A stretch of DNA of 64,000 nt from Paramicrosporidium saccamoebae. Lineage: Eukaryota > Rozellomycota. The notes beneath the pieces are model-generated. The model made no database searches. It was given only the letters and a program-made list of their open reading frames with translations, and had not been told where the DNA came from. Below, piece by piece: positions 18,801-29,658 of this stretch. The translations under genes were made by a program, and so were the position numbers. Position 1 is the stretch's first letter. Each line of letters starts with the position of its first letter. The stretch lies in NCBI GenBank assembly GCA_002794465.1, contig MTSL01000048.1, positions 1 through 64,000 on the forward strand, in the 5' to 3' direction.

Positions 18801-19425
18801 GAGCTGGATTTTAAGAGAATTTCCAGATCTGGCAACACTGGAACAATGAAACCTTTATAGTCCTCAGGCTTGGCGGACTTTGCCAAAGATGTAGCGGCTT
18901 TGAGGACCGAAAGTTGTGTGGCCCTTGAGAAAAAGTCAAGATGAGACAGCAACGCAGGCAAAGAGCCTGACCTTAGGGACTTTCGTGGAAATCCTTGGGT
19001 GAAGCTTGCCAGACAATCAATTGCTGCTTCAGCTAGGTCGATAAACTCTATGTTCGTGAGGAACCCAACCAGGACATTTAAAATGCCATGCTCAATCATG
19101 TCTTTAGTTGCCAATCTGGAATGATCGGTAATAATCTTGATGCAACGACACGCAGCTATCAGGACCTCAGGGTTCAAACATCCGCTATCAAGGAATTTTG
19201 CAAGGATACTGCCCAGACCGCCAAAATCATTGTCCTGGTTAGGAGCCACCTCGGCAAACGTCTCTGTAAATGTCAGGAGAAAGTCGTTCGTATGATGAAG
19301 TTGCATTATCAGCTGCGTATCGTCGCCCAAGGCAATGCAGGCCTTGATGTTCTCAACTTGTGGTAGCAGGGTTCTTTGCTGCACTAAGATGAGATAAGCT
19401 CGGGGGCAGTACGGGTTTGAAGCAT
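15857..19425 (-). CDS. HECT E3 ubiquitin ligase, TRIP12/Ufd4-like
   Basis: Four exons (19413-19425, 17051-19383, 16820-17020, 15857-16786) joined by introns of 29, 30 and 33 nt give about 1158 residues. The N-terminal half is armadillo-like helical repeats (IITDHSRLATKDMIEHGIL in part). The HECT domain restored by splicing reads RVKIMVDRDRFED, LEFQFHGDIGVGLGPTLEFY, then PLNEVFVGYLLG and the catalytic MTCANYLKLP near the C-terminus, followed by LLMAIEEGSGSFLLS. In yeast Ufd4 works in ubiquitin-fusion degradation. The N-terminus is not settled: the frame continues upstream of the chosen ATG (19423-19425) through an acidic stretch to about 19505 without an obvious start. Confidence 0.85.
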
Positions 19426-19928
19426 CGACAGACCGGCCGGGTTAAATCCTCCGGTACTAGAATTCTGCCACTCTTCCTCATCGGAATTCCCAGTACTCTG
19501 ATATCCAGAAGAGTGTCCGTCTACATGCTATAAATAATCATACGGAGCCTGATACCCTCCATTTCAAGTAAAAAGGTATTTGATTAATTTTTTACGAGAT
19601 TGTAAATAAGACTGACTCCTTACTGGGCCGTCTATATATGTAGTAGTGAAATGATTTTCAAGGACTTTATCAGGCGGAAGGGAACTTCTTCACAACTATG
19701 GCTTTATATGCCCTTTTACAAGAAATCAGTCGCGTAGTGGGAAAGACGCTAAAACGTAGGCATTTCCATGTTTGATCCGCCACGCATTAACCAGTTAATC
19801 GCTCCACTACTTTATTACATTGCACAAATATCATACTCCAAACTAGGCAATCCACACACAAACAGATGTACTCTCGGAGTTTTAAAAAAATAATGTAAGC
19901 AATTTCAACTTTTCTGGGTTGGAATTAC
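19426..19928. other. Divergent intergenic region, HECT ligase / ACMSD
   Basis: About 500 bp between two divergent genes. The left 80 bp may still be coding for the HECT ligase N-terminus. The rest is AT-rich with TATAAAT-like motifs (about 19527). No other gene is visible. Confidence 0.45.
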
Positions 19929-21085
19929 ATGCCGACTCATATGCATCATTCATTAGAGAAGATTAAAAAAATTGACCTCCACACGCACATTATACCCGAA
20001 AGTTGGCCAGACTGGAACAAAGAATTTGGCCGTGGACGCTGGCTCACCATTCGACACGATGCCGATGGTGCAAAACTTATCAATGCCGATGGGACGCTCT
20101 TTCGGGCAGTGGAGAAGAATTGCTATTGTCCAGCAAAGAGATTAGAAGAATGTGACACTACTGACGTGTCTGTCCAGGTTCGATCGACTGTACTGGATTA
20201 ATAGCAATTAGGTCTTGTCTACTGTCCCTGGAATTGGATTCAACTACGGTGCACCGTCACAGGACGCACTCCGCGTTGCCCAATTCCTAAATGATCACAT
20301 TGGCCAAGTGATAAAGAGCGAACCTAAGCGCTTTGTCGGATTGGGTACTATCCCTCTCCAGGATTCTGACTTGGCAATTATCGAACTCAAGAGGTGTGTG
20401 ACCGAACTCGGCATGGCGGGTGTTCAAATAGGGAGCCATGTAGACGGTCGCAGCCTTGATGATTCCAGTCTGGAAAAGTTCTGGACCACCGTGGAGGAAT
20501 TGGACTGTGCTGTTTTTGTCCATCCTTGGGACATGTCCGACGCTGAAAGGGTCCAAAAGTACTGGTTTCCCTGGTACAAAATGTCCGATTTTTAATTTTA
20601 TAGGCTGCTTGGAATGCCACACGAAACCTCAATCGCACTGGGTAGTTTGCTTCTAGGCGGAGTGCTAGAACGACATCCCAAGTTGAGAATCTGCTTCGCC
20701 CACGGAGGAGGGTGTTTTCCTGCACTAATTGGGAGAATTAGCCACGGGTTCCACGCTAGACCCGATCTGTGCCAGACTGTAACTACCACTGACCCCAAGT
20801 AGCCCACATACAACTCTCACGTAATGCTGTAGAAATCTTTTAAAGCAAGTTTATGTGGATAGCCTGGTGCACGACCCAGAAATCTTGGAATTGCTAGTGA
20901 AAAAGTTTGGCGAGGATCGCATTATCCTTGGTAGCGACTATCCGTTTCCGCTTGGCGAAATTGATCGACCAGGCCAGCTCATAGAGACCACTCAGCTTGC
21001 CAAGGAGCCAGGCGACACTGAACGAATCCGCCAAAAGTTACTTTGGAAGAATGCCGTCACATTCTTAAAGCTGCCAGATTTTTAG
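19929..21085 (+). CDS. ACMSD: 2-amino-3-carboxymuconate-6-semialdehyde decarboxylase
   Basis: Exons 19929-20177, 20212-20573, 20604-20798 and 20833-21085 (introns of 34, 30 and 34 nt) give 352 residues. The enzyme removes the carboxyl group of ACMS in the kynurenine branch of tryptophan breakdown, diverting carbon from NAD synthesis. Zinc-site and active-site motifs of the amidohydrolase fold are present: DLHTHI, FVHPWDM, CFAHGGGCFP and LGSDYPFPLGE. The splices restore VQVLSTVPG, KYWFPWLLGMPHETSIA and DPKNLLKQVYVDSLVHDP, quoted in part, each matching the known family. The first ATG opens the family-typical N-terminus (IKKIDLHTH). Confidence 0.93.
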
Positions 21086-21200
21086 TAATCAATTTTGATC
21101 TATCATAATTTGCATCGTTACATGCTGGGTTGTGCGCATAGTTGCATTGTTAAATGCTGGGTTGGGCGCATATTTACATCATTACATGCTAGTTGGATGC

Positions 21201-22301
21201 TTACTGACCCGGAGTCACCGAACTCTCCATAGCTCGGTTAAATCCACCCATATCTGAGGGAAGAAAATCGCGCATGTTCAGTTCCGGGAGGGGAGAAAAG
21301 AGGTCGGCATAAAGACTGCTGCCGAGATAAGAGCTGACGGGTGGGCCGGATCGGACGCCCAAGGGGTTCTTGGAGTAGCTGAGACGAATTCCACCTTTGG
21401 TAGAGTTGCTCAGCATTGTTCCGTACAATTGCTCCATCGACATGGTTGCGGTTCGGATTTCGTCAAATTCCACAAAACACATTGGACTTCCACCAAACTT
21501 TGGCTTAAAACTCAGTCTTCTGAATCCCGGACAGGTGGCAAAAATAGACCGCAGTTCCATCTCATTGGCATTTGGTGGCAAATTTCCCACGTAAAGTGTG
21601 TTACAGGGCGGGTTCTCGGCAAACACAGAGTCCCCACAAACCGACGGCGCTGGTGTGCCTGCACTGCTGCTAGGTGTACTGCTGGACTTGAAGACATTTT
21701 GTAACAGGCTGGGCCCAGGACGTGCGGTCTCTGTCAATGTATAGGGCTGGTTGGGGGCAGCAACTGGGATTGGGTTCAACTGTCCCGGGATACTTAGACT
21801 CAGCGAACGTCCGCCGTGAGAATCGCAGTTTGTACAATTGCTACATTTTGTTGTCTGATAAACAGTAGTAGTGGGAATGCTGGCACGACGAGCAAGGCTT
21901 GGTCCAAACATTGCGTCCCTATTTTCGTACTGCAGGACGGAGCGCGAACGAAGCGGCCCTAACACTAGATTTTTCTTTGCCAACTCACACCGCAATGTGG
22001 AGCCGCGCTCGGCGTCCACAACTCGACCATTGAGTACGCGACAAGCATCCATGGCGTCCTGGCAGGATTTGAATTTCGCAAAACCCAAGATCTGTCCACG
22101 CGGAACCTGGCTGAAGCAGCGTAGCAACGGACTGCCTGATGGCTCTGGCTCTACAGAGGGAATTCTTAAGCTGCAGCCCTCGTAGCCTTTGGCAAAGGCA
22201 AACAAGTTTTGGAACTCGCGCTCTTTAAAGTCCTCTGGAAAGCCATTAACGTAGATTGTGCTCACAATTTCCTCAACACCATAGGATTCAGTATAGGACA
22301 T
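21201..22301 (-). CDS. Two-RRM RNA-binding protein, Whi3-like
   Basis: A 366-residue protein with RRM1 ([21 protein letters not shown] in part; RNP1 GQILGFAKF) and RRM2 ([19 protein letters not shown] in part; RNP1 GSPMCFVEF). RRM2 ends [18 protein letters not shown], the hallmark of the fungal Whi3/Mde7 group, whose yeast member binds cyclin mRNAs and forms condensates. The linker is Ser/Pro-rich. The long polyQ of yeast Whi3 is absent. The start is the ATG at 22299-22301. No intron is needed. Confidence 0.85.
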   Translation of the reverse strand: MSYTESYGVEEIVSTIYVNGFPEDFKEREFQNLFAFAKGYEGCSLRIPSVEPEPSGSPLLRCFSQVPRGQILGFAKFKSCQDAMDACRVLNGRVVDAERGSTLRCELAKKNLVLGPLRSRSVLQYENRDAMFGPSLARRASIPTTTVYQTTKCSNCTNCDSHGGRSLSLSIPGQLNPIPVAAPNQPYTLTETARPGPSLLQNVFKSSSTPSSSAGTPAPSVCGDSVFAENPPCNTLYVGNLPPNANEMELRSIFATCPGFRRLSFKPKFGGSPMCFVEFDEIRTATMSMEQLYGTMLSNSTKGGIRLSYSKNPLGVRSGPPVSSYLGSSLYADLFSPLPELNMRDFLPSDMGGFNRAMESSVTPGQ

Positions 22302-22783
22302 TGCTCAGTGTTCGTTTGTGATGACACAACTGTCGTCACTGGTTGGGGGGACGTCACCTGGTTACCGACAAATTTGTGTTTATACGTGTCAGAGTCTTTG
22401 TGCCATTTTTGGAAGAAGTGGCGCAGCAATCTGAAGCTTTTCGGTATCATGCTACTTGGTCATATCAGAGCTTTCGGTATCATGCTGTTGGCGAGTGGAA
22501 AGGACGCCATTATTAAAGTATGTGGCACCTTTACAGTCCGTCATTCTCAAAATGGTGGACTTGGATCATGAGGTAGCTGGTATAAGTAGAGATGTGATGT
22601 GGTGAGTCAATCCGCTATGTTTAAGGAATAGTAGCCCCTATTGGGCGCTACGATAAGGTGAAAGAATCGGCCGCGAAAAGACGGATGATATGTACTAAGA
22701 GCAGCATGAGGTCCTGTACGCGGGAGGATGTACCACCACACACCATTGTTTAACAGAAGCTCTTATGAACAAGTTACAAACAC
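22302..22783. other. Intergenic region with short repeats
   Basis: About 480 bp. It carries a direct repeat of AGCTTTCGGTATCATGCT (22435-22453 and 22469-22486) and a fragment of dispersed repeat family 2 (about 22510-22553). No coding frame is convincing. Confidence 0.6.
22510..22553 (-). repeat. Dispersed repeat family 2, fragment C
   Basis: TTATTAAAGTATGTGGC followed by CTTTACAG matches the corresponding end of copy B (60587-60620) closely; similarity fades after about 45 bp. Confidence 0.55.
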
Positions 22784-23753
22784 TCAATATACCCGGTCAA
22801 ACCCTCGTTCTGGGGGCTGCAGCCAATTTTGATTGTCATACTGACAATTTCCCTCAATGACATGGAATGTGTATGCATTTCGGGGATCCTCAGAGAGATT
22901 AGGGCCGCTTTGATGCACAACGGATCCATGAATCAGGACTAGCGTTCCCTTTGGAATCTCCAACTGAACGAATCGCTTATCTTCAAAGGTGTGTTGGGAT
23001 CCTTGAAAGCAAGTCTCAGTCCCAGCATCGTTCCTTACTAATCGGCTCGTTATTGGATACTCTGACATCAATGAACCAACCCGAGAATCTACCTTTGTGT
23101 GATCCGGGAATAAAGGATAGGGTCCCATTTTTAGCAGTGCAATCGTCCAAGGCAAACCAGAATCCTATCGCACTATTTGGCTCCGTGTACAGAAATGTAG
23201 AATCTTGATGGGGCACCACCTCGCCACCGATTCGGGGATTCTACACATGAATTTGCACCATCCAACTTGCCTTGAAAATGATCATGCTTTGCAGTATCAC
23301 TGGATGCTCAAATCCAAGCTGTCGAAATATCTCAATCAGGGAACTCGAGTGAGTAAAGTTGCGAAAAACTGAATCCTTTAAGTGCAATCCTACAAATTCC
23401 CATCATTATAGCCGACTCGTACCATGGCCAATCTTGTTGAGAGCTCGCTCTTTGGGAACCACAAGTTCACCTTTGTCATTCAATGCACCGGCTTCATAAA
23501 AGAACGAAATGTTGTCGCCACTGGCCAGAAAATATTGACTGTGCCGCTGTTGGCTGTTCTTTGTTACAAATCGAGTTACAGGATGGGACTCGGGCTTTAA
23601 TTGCTCGGCGAGCATCTGGGCACGATTTCTTAATTGTTGAATCTGCTCTTCCGAAAGAAAGTTTTTGATCAAAAGATAACCATCATTATTGAACTAGGTA
23701 TTTTAGTCAATTCCCGAAATTACTGCTTCCAAGTCCAAACCAGCAACGGGCAT
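22784..23753 (-). CDS. PhyH-like Fe(II)/2-oxoglutarate dioxygenase (PHYHD1-type)
   Basis: Five exons (23724-23753, 23423-23693, 23271-23389, 23093-23240, 22784-23061), introns of 30, 33, 30 and 31 nt, total 281 residues. The third intron starts GC instead of GT (GCAAGT...TAG). Spliced sequence follows human PHYHD1: [54 protein letters not shown], then the iron-binding [13 protein letters not shown] (HxD) and distal His in [11 protein letters not shown], with [10 protein letters not shown] supplying the 2-oxoglutarate arginine region; all quoted in part. The facial triad is complete, so it should be an active oxygenase. The substrate is unknown. Confidence 0.9.
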
Positions 23754-23805
23754 TATGTTGATGATGCTATGGATTTTTAATGCATTTGTTATTTGCGGAT
23801 TATCT

Positions 23806-24753
23806 TTATGGCTTGAGGCCGATGTGGAATGGGCATTTGGACGGGTCGCCTTTAACGTGGTCTTTGTCGGGAATTTTGTATCCCATCTTTTTAATTCGAT
23901 CTACATCGAAACCGCGCGACTTGAAAAATTGCTCCTGATCCCGCTTCTTTGAGTTACGAGATTTAGTAGGCTTTTTGCTCTGGGAACGAGGCTGTTTCTT
24001 GCGGCCGTGGTTGTTGTGGCGGCGGGGGTTTTTTACGTCCTGAGGCGTGCTCCAATAAACTCTGCCTTTTGGCTGGGATTTTCGAGCAGTTCGAGCAATT
24101 CGAGTAGGCCGTGCAGTTCGAGTGGTTCGAGTAGACTGAGTGGACTGAGTAGACAAAGTCCTCGGGCCTCTACTCTTGTGCTTATTCTTACGATCACGGC
24201 CACGCACATGTCTACGCCCATGTCCATGTCTACGTCCATGCCTATGTCCACGCCTATGTCCATGCTTGCGCTTACTCTTACGGCCACAGGAATCTGAAGA
24301 GGAGGCTGAAGAGGAGGAATAACTATAGCTCTGCATCTCTCGTAATAGATCAGCATTCTCTTTCTTTGCCAAAAATGGACATTGTTTCGCATCGCCACCA
24401 AATCCATGATGATTTATAGCGTGGGCGGCTGCCCGAGATGCTATTTTCACTGTACCTTGAGGTTTCTTGACACTTGCGCCGCTGCCAATTTCGTCATCAT
24501 TTGCAGATGAAACTTTCTTATCGTACCCAAATGGACATTTTCCCCCCGCTGGTTTGGGCTCCTTTACATCGCTATCACCATACCCAAACGGACATTTGGG
24601 CTTTTCGGGAGTTTTGGCTGGCTCCTTTGAACCTACAGCCGGAGTCGACTGTTCACGGGAATTTCGGTATGCGTGAATGGTACCTGCGAGCACCAGCAGG
24701 AATGCAAGACCGCTGATTGCAACAGTCCAGAAGCGACGACCAAGAGATTTCAT
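23806..24753 (-). CDS. Membrane-anchored polybasic protein with CPF repeats
   Basis: 315 residues. A single N-terminal hydrophobic segment (about residues 9-26, VAISGLAFLLVLAGTIHAY in part) acts as signal anchor or uncleaved signal. Four short motifs punctuate the chain: KCPFGYGDS, KCPFGYDKK, QCPFLAKK and, at the C-terminus, KCPFHIG. Between the third and fourth lies a Ser run followed by more than 100 residues dominated by Arg, Lys and His (HGHRRGHRHGRRHGHGRR in part). I recognise no family. It shares a signal-bearing, polybasic, Ser-run design with the gene at 9710-11119 but not its sequence. Start at the ATG 24751-24753. It diverges from BRL1 across 156 bp with one CCAAT box. Confidence 0.65.
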   Translation of the reverse strand: MKSLGRRFWTVAISGLAFLLVLAGTIHAYRNSREQSTPAVGSKEPAKTPEKPKCPFGYGDSDVKEPKPAGGKCPFGYDKKVSSANDDEIGSGASVKKPQGTVKIASRAAAHAINHHGFGGDAKQCPFLAKKENADLLREMQSYSYSSSSASSSDSCGRKSKRKHGHRRGHRHGRRHGHGRRHVRGRDRKNKHKSRGPRTLSTQSTQSTRTTRTARPTRIARTARKSQPKGRVYWSTPQDVKNPRRHNNHGRKKQPRSQSKKPTKSRNSKKRDQEQFFKSRGFDVDRIKKMGYKIPDKDHVKGDPSKCPFHIGLKP

Positions 24754-24909
24754 TCTGTGTGGCGTAATTCTCGCCTCGTTACCTACTTTCAATTTCCGCC
24801 GTCTGGGCCAATCAAAACTTGCAAAAAGAATCGAGTTGTAGTGGAAAATGCGCCGGGGCTAGCGCACATCTTCCTGATGTTAGCGTCAGAGCGAGGGAAA
24901 GAATCTCCA

Positions 24910-25888
24910 ATGGATCTTGACTCGCCACCGTCAGTGTGGTGCAATTCGCCCGTTCCAACAACCTCTCCGGACAAGCCGGTTACTCCAAGTACATGATAAT
25001 CATGTTTTCCAATCAGTAGGGGCTGTTTTTGGAGCGCCTACCTCCTCGCCCGGGAGCAGCGGTGGGCCGCATTCCCCCACAAAGTCAATGCCCAGAGTTA
25101 GACGGCTTGGATTGTTTGGAGGCTCGCCTTCCAGGATTAGGAGCAGTCCACTGGCACGACGAAGCAGAGTAGAAGGCGACTCGCCTCTCTCAGAGACAAA
25201 CTCGACGGTAATTCGCTGCAGTGTTATAGCTTTTAGAAGAAGAAACGGGCATTAGTCGAAAGAGAAGACAACAACCGACACTTGTATCTGCCACTCGTCA
25301 TTATGGGGTATCAAGTCGTAGTGTCACGCTGACTATTCGTAGATACCTGCAAGTTGCCTTCAATGTGATTTTGATATCTGGAGTGCTCTATTTTTTGATG
25401 CAATTCTTCCTAACTGTACGACGTGACGTCCAAATTAAGGTGGATGAGCAGCTTTCGACCATCCTCGCCGAAATATCCCAGTGTTCGAAACAATATGTGG
25501 AGAACCGGTGTAGTCCAGACTTGAGGGTTCCAGCCATGGAAAAGGCCTGCATCGTGTGGGAAAGTTGCATGAAACGAGATCCATCTGTTATCGGACGGGC
25601 GAAGCTATCGGCTGAGACCTTTGCAGAAATAATCAACGGCTTCATCGAACCCATCTCCTACAAAACAATGGTACCAGCCCAGTGGATCAGTGGTTGCTGA
25701 CATTGTAGATATTCATCTTGGCGGCACTGTTTGGGACAATATTCCTATCAAACTATGCCTTTTCAATGGCGAGGAATAGGGTGAGCTCGGGATACGCTCC
25801 AATGTTGCGGGATCAACAAACCGTTTTTGCGTCTGGACTTTACACCCCAGTACATACAGTATCCTTATCTGCGTTGTCTCTAATATAA
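24910..25888 (+). CDS. BRL1: Nuclear-envelope protein Brl1/Brr6
   Basis: Exons 24910-24988, 25020-25207, 25237-25307, 25343-25670 and 25709-25888 (introns of 31, 29, 35 and 38 nt) give 281 residues. The splice at 25307/25343 restores IMGYLQVAFN, the start of the first membrane helix. The Brr6 domain follows: RRDVQIKVDE, four cysteines (C-X8-C, then ACIVWESC) and the signature VIGRAKLSAETFAEIINGFIEPISYKTM, quoted in part. The second helix (IFILAALFGTIFLSNYAF) comes after the last splice. Brl1/Brr6 spans the nuclear envelope, shapes its lipids and assists nuclear-pore insertion. The N-terminus is Ser/Pro/Arg-rich. Confidence 0.93.
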
Positions 25889-26212
25889 TAGACTCCAGGG
25901 AAACAAAAGGCCCTAATGTCTCTTCAATAAACTGTAACATATCATTGACGTAGATAATTATCTGTACAGCCGAGCGTGTTGATGTATTCCCTAATGAGCA
26001 ATCGCTACGGATCAAGTCACTATTATTTGCACTGTGAGAGGGAGTCCTTAGTACCAACTTGTGATTGGGTTAATAAGACGCTTTCACTACAACTTTATTT
26101 ACTATTCAGTAAAGAATTTACTAATCCCCTAGTCCCAATTCACTAATCCCAACCCACTCACTAGTCTCAAACCACCAGGCCCATCCACTGGGCCACCAGG
26201 GCAATAGGTTGC
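25889..26212. other. Intergenic region, BRL1 3' / SRPK 5'
   Basis: About 320 bp. A short repeated pattern of CACTAATCCC/CACTAGTCTC motifs occurs at about 26109-26175. No gene is visible. Confidence 0.45.
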
Positions 26213-27982
26213 ATGAGTGAACAAGGTAGAGTCTCTTAATGATTATAGTCTCATTTACCAGGCTTCATCAGCAAGATTAAAAATTCCAAGCGCTTCAGTC
26301 TAAAACGGCTCGTTGGCGGCAACAAGGATGAAATAGAAGGCCCTGCTTCACTGCCCGCCAGCAGCAAAGAGTCACTCGCAGCACGGGCCCTACATAGCAA
26401 TAGCGGAAGTGAGCGCGAGCGTAGTCCAGGGAGAATTGAAGACTATCCCGAGGCGCCAACTTGTGACGAGGACGACGAGGACTACCATGACACTGACGAC
26501 AGCGACCAAGAGGACGACGAAGATTACAAAAAGGGAGGATACCATCCGGTGACTGTGGGAGATGTGTTCCACGAACGCTACACAATTATCCGAAAAATGG
26601 GATGGGGACACTTTTCCACAGTGTGGCTGTCGTATGACTCTACTAACAATCAGTACGTTGCCTTGAAGATTGTCAAAAGTGCAGAGCACTACACCGAGGC
26701 TGCTGAAGATGAAATTCTGCTTCTGGAAAAGGTGAGCGGTTGCATTAGCAAACTCCATCTTGTGCCTGGTGAAGAGTCGGTGGTTCGGCTCCTGGACCAT
26801 TTCCGCCATAGAGGCCCCCACGGAGCTCATGTCTGCATGGTATTTGAGGTGTTGGGAGAGAATCTGCTTAGAGTAATCAGGAGATTTGAACACCGTGGCC
26901 TACCTCTGCATGTTGTCAAAGTGCTTGCAAAGCAAATGCTGCAAGGATTGGATTTGTTGCACCGAGAATGTGGTATTATCCATACCGATTTGAAGCCTGA
27001 GAATATCCTAGTCTGTCTCGAACAGGATGAGATTCGACGAATGGCCACTATTGCCCTGGAGCGGGCATTAAGGGAGGGGGAGACTACTAGTATTGGGAGT
27101 GTCGATGTTGATAGTGAGCCACGTTCCCGCAGAGCCCGTGGTTCCTTCTCGGAGCATTTGCAGAGGATAGCAGCATCCAGTGAGGATTGCACCAAGTCAG
27201 TTGAGAGGATGCGTCAACTCTACCAAATGGTGACCTACTCGCAGCAATTCGATCTGGCAGAAAGTATGGGAGGCATTAACATTTCGCAGAGGTCAGCGGT
27301 GCAAATGACAGAGGGTGCAAGTCTATTCATGAAGGGGACTGAGCGCGGAACATCGCGCGACTGGCAACAAGATCGAAATGGATCTAGAAGCACATCAAGG
27401 ATGAGACAACTTGCTCCGGATAATATCCGAGTCAAGATTGCAGATCTCGGGAATGCCTGTTGGGTTGATAAACACTTTACAAATGACATTCAAACACGCC
27501 AATATCGGGCGCCTGAAGTGATCCTTGGAATGAATTATGACACCTCCTGTGACATTTGGAGCACCGCTTGTGTGGTGTTTGAGCTGGCTACTGGCGATTT
27601 TTTGTTTGCTCCCCATTCTGGCAAAAGATATAACAAGAATGAAGATCACGTGGCCCAAATGATTGAGCTACTTGGTAAGATGCCGCGATCCTTTGCACTC
27701 GGTGGCAAGTACTCTTATGAAATATTCAACCGACGTGGCGAGCTTCGTCACATTAGAGATCTCGAGTATTGGAAACTCGAGGATGTGCTTACTGAAAAAT
27801 ACCGGATGCACCCCAATGACGCTATGGAGTTGGCGTCTTTCCTCTCTCCCATGCTCGAGTTTATACCACGGCGGAGGGCGTCTGCGCAGGATTGTCTTAC
27901 CCATCCGTGGCTCAAGCCAGAGCAGTCCATGGACAACGACTATACCATAAGACGGCCGAGCGATGCCACAATCGGAGCATAA
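26213..27982 (+). CDS. SKY1: SR-protein kinase (SRPK/Sky1/Dsk1)
   Basis: Exon 26213-26225 plus 26262-27982 (36-nt intron) gives 577 residues. The SRPK signature EDYKKGGYHPV leads into the kinase (IRKMGWGHFSTVWLSYD). The VAIK-type lysine is in YVALKIVKS, the catalytic loop is IIHTDLKPENIL, and the DFG position reads ADLGN, as in all SRPKs. RQYRAPEVILG and DIWSTACVVFELATGDFLFAP complete it. A spacer of about 130 residues (acidic/Ser/Arg) splits the lobes, the usual SRPK feature that controls nuclear entry. The N-terminus is acidic (CDEDDEDYHDTDDSDQEDDED in part). It phosphorylates RS-domain splicing factors. Confidence 0.95.
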
Positions 27983-28012
27983 GGAAAATAAAGCAATTTC
28001 TTTGTTTATGTG

Positions 28013-29588
28013 ATGAGTGTCCTAGAGAATCTTGGCAAGAAGATTAGCAGCACACTGGAGAGTGCACAGAAGGACCTCCGCCAGTCAGTGGCAAAGTCTC
28101 TGTCTGTAGCCGCCACGAGTATTGCCACTCCGCCGCCCGTTACGAGTGGCAGCAAATCCAAATTATTTAGCACCATCCTGGACCGCTCCAAACGCATCCG
28201 TGACCATATTGTCGATCGCCGCAATCCTACCAGTACCCGAAATTTCCAGTGCTGACTGTAGTGGGGGCTGAAGGACCGGGAATAACAACGACCGGCGTGT
28301 CGAGAGACGATGTGCAGGAGAAACTGGCGACATTTGCCAGATTGGAAAAGGAGTTTTGCGACCTGATTGAGGCGTATGAGATTCTGTTGGTGGAAAGGAT
28401 TCATTTGGAGGAAATTGTGGCGGGAAGTAGTCAGCTCGAGTCCCTCGATGACTTGGAACTTGTTGGACAATACTACAAGGCCATCCAGGACACGACGCAG
28501 GTAGAACCATAGACACGACGTTTATTGAGTAGATGTCGAAGCAGGAAATTGCACGTCTAACTCAAAAGGTCGAAGAGTTGGAAAGTCTCCCAGCGACAAA
28601 GGCCGATTCAATCGCTATTGAATATGCGCGACGGAACGGCGACGATGAGCAATTAGAGACATCATCTAATGTCAGCACCCAATCGGTTGCCGAGAAATTA
28701 AGTGAGGCTCGGGACAGCATTGCCGCATTGACACAGCAGCTCCGTGACAAGGACAGTCGGATTCTGGAACTCGAGTCAGCGCAAAAGACTTTGATCAAAG
28801 ACAAATCTTCCCTTACGAGCCGAGATTTGGAACGAGAGAGCGTGGTGACGTCATTAGAATCGCAAAAGATGGCCTTGGAGACACGGGTAAATTATATGCA
28901 AAAACAACTGCAGGATTTTGAAGGGAAGCGGGCCAAATTTAAGGAAATTTCAAGCACCAGTCAGGGAGAGGTACAACAGGCCAAAGAAGAGCTGTCCAAA
29001 TGCAAGCAGCGACTGGCTCTGACGGAATCGGATCTTTGTGCGACAAGAAAGGTGTTGGAGGCGTGTCAGACAGAACTAGACTTGGTCCGAGAGGAAGCTG
29101 ACAACTCTCTACGAAATCTCAATAGCGAGCAATTCCGGCTAGATTCGGCATTAACGTTAGCAGAAACGTTATTAGATGAGGAGCGTCTCAAATGCAAGGA
29201 TTTGCTCAAACAACTGGGGACAGCCAATGAACAGCTTGCTCAGCTTCAAAAAATGCTTTCGTTGAAGGAATCGGAAATTGTCCGCCAATCAAGAGCCATG
29301 TCCATTGATTCTGTACGGAGTCCCAGTATATTCAGCACGGAGGACACGGGTGAGACGGTCCGAAGGAGACCATCCACTACTGCGGAGCAATCAATCAAAG
29401 CCCTCAAGGCAGAATGTGAACGATTAGCCATTGAGAATACGAGGATCAAGGCCTCTTCACAGATTGAATACATTCGGAACATTATGCTGCGGTTCCTCCA
29501 GCTGCCCGATCAACGGAAAACTCTGCTCCCAGTGCTCAGCAATCTCTTTCGCTTCACCGACACGGAATTGGCATCAATAAAGAAGTAA
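28013..29588 (+). CDS. GRIP-domain golgin
   Basis: Exons 28013-28232, 28262-28500 and 28533-29588 (introns of 29 and 32 nt) give 504 residues. An amphipathic N-terminus (MSVLENLGKKISSTLESAQK) precedes a long coiled coil. It ends in a GRIP domain: IEYIRNIMLRFLQLPDQRKT in part, then LLPVLSNLFRFTDTELASI. The conserved GRIP tyrosine is present. GRIP golgins are recruited to the trans-Golgi by Arl1-GTP and tether vesicles. It starts only 30 bp after the SRPK stop. Confidence 0.88.
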
Positions 29589-29658
29589 ATTGACCAATCA
29601 CCATGGTTGTTTACCTAATTGCCCAATTAAGCCCAGACGCACCACTGTCGTGTCAGTC

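Noticed and set aside
20170-20190. GGTTCGATC resembling a tRNA T-loop
   Set aside because: It lies at an ACMSD exon-intron junction and no cloverleaf can be built; no tRNA or rRNA gene was found in the window.
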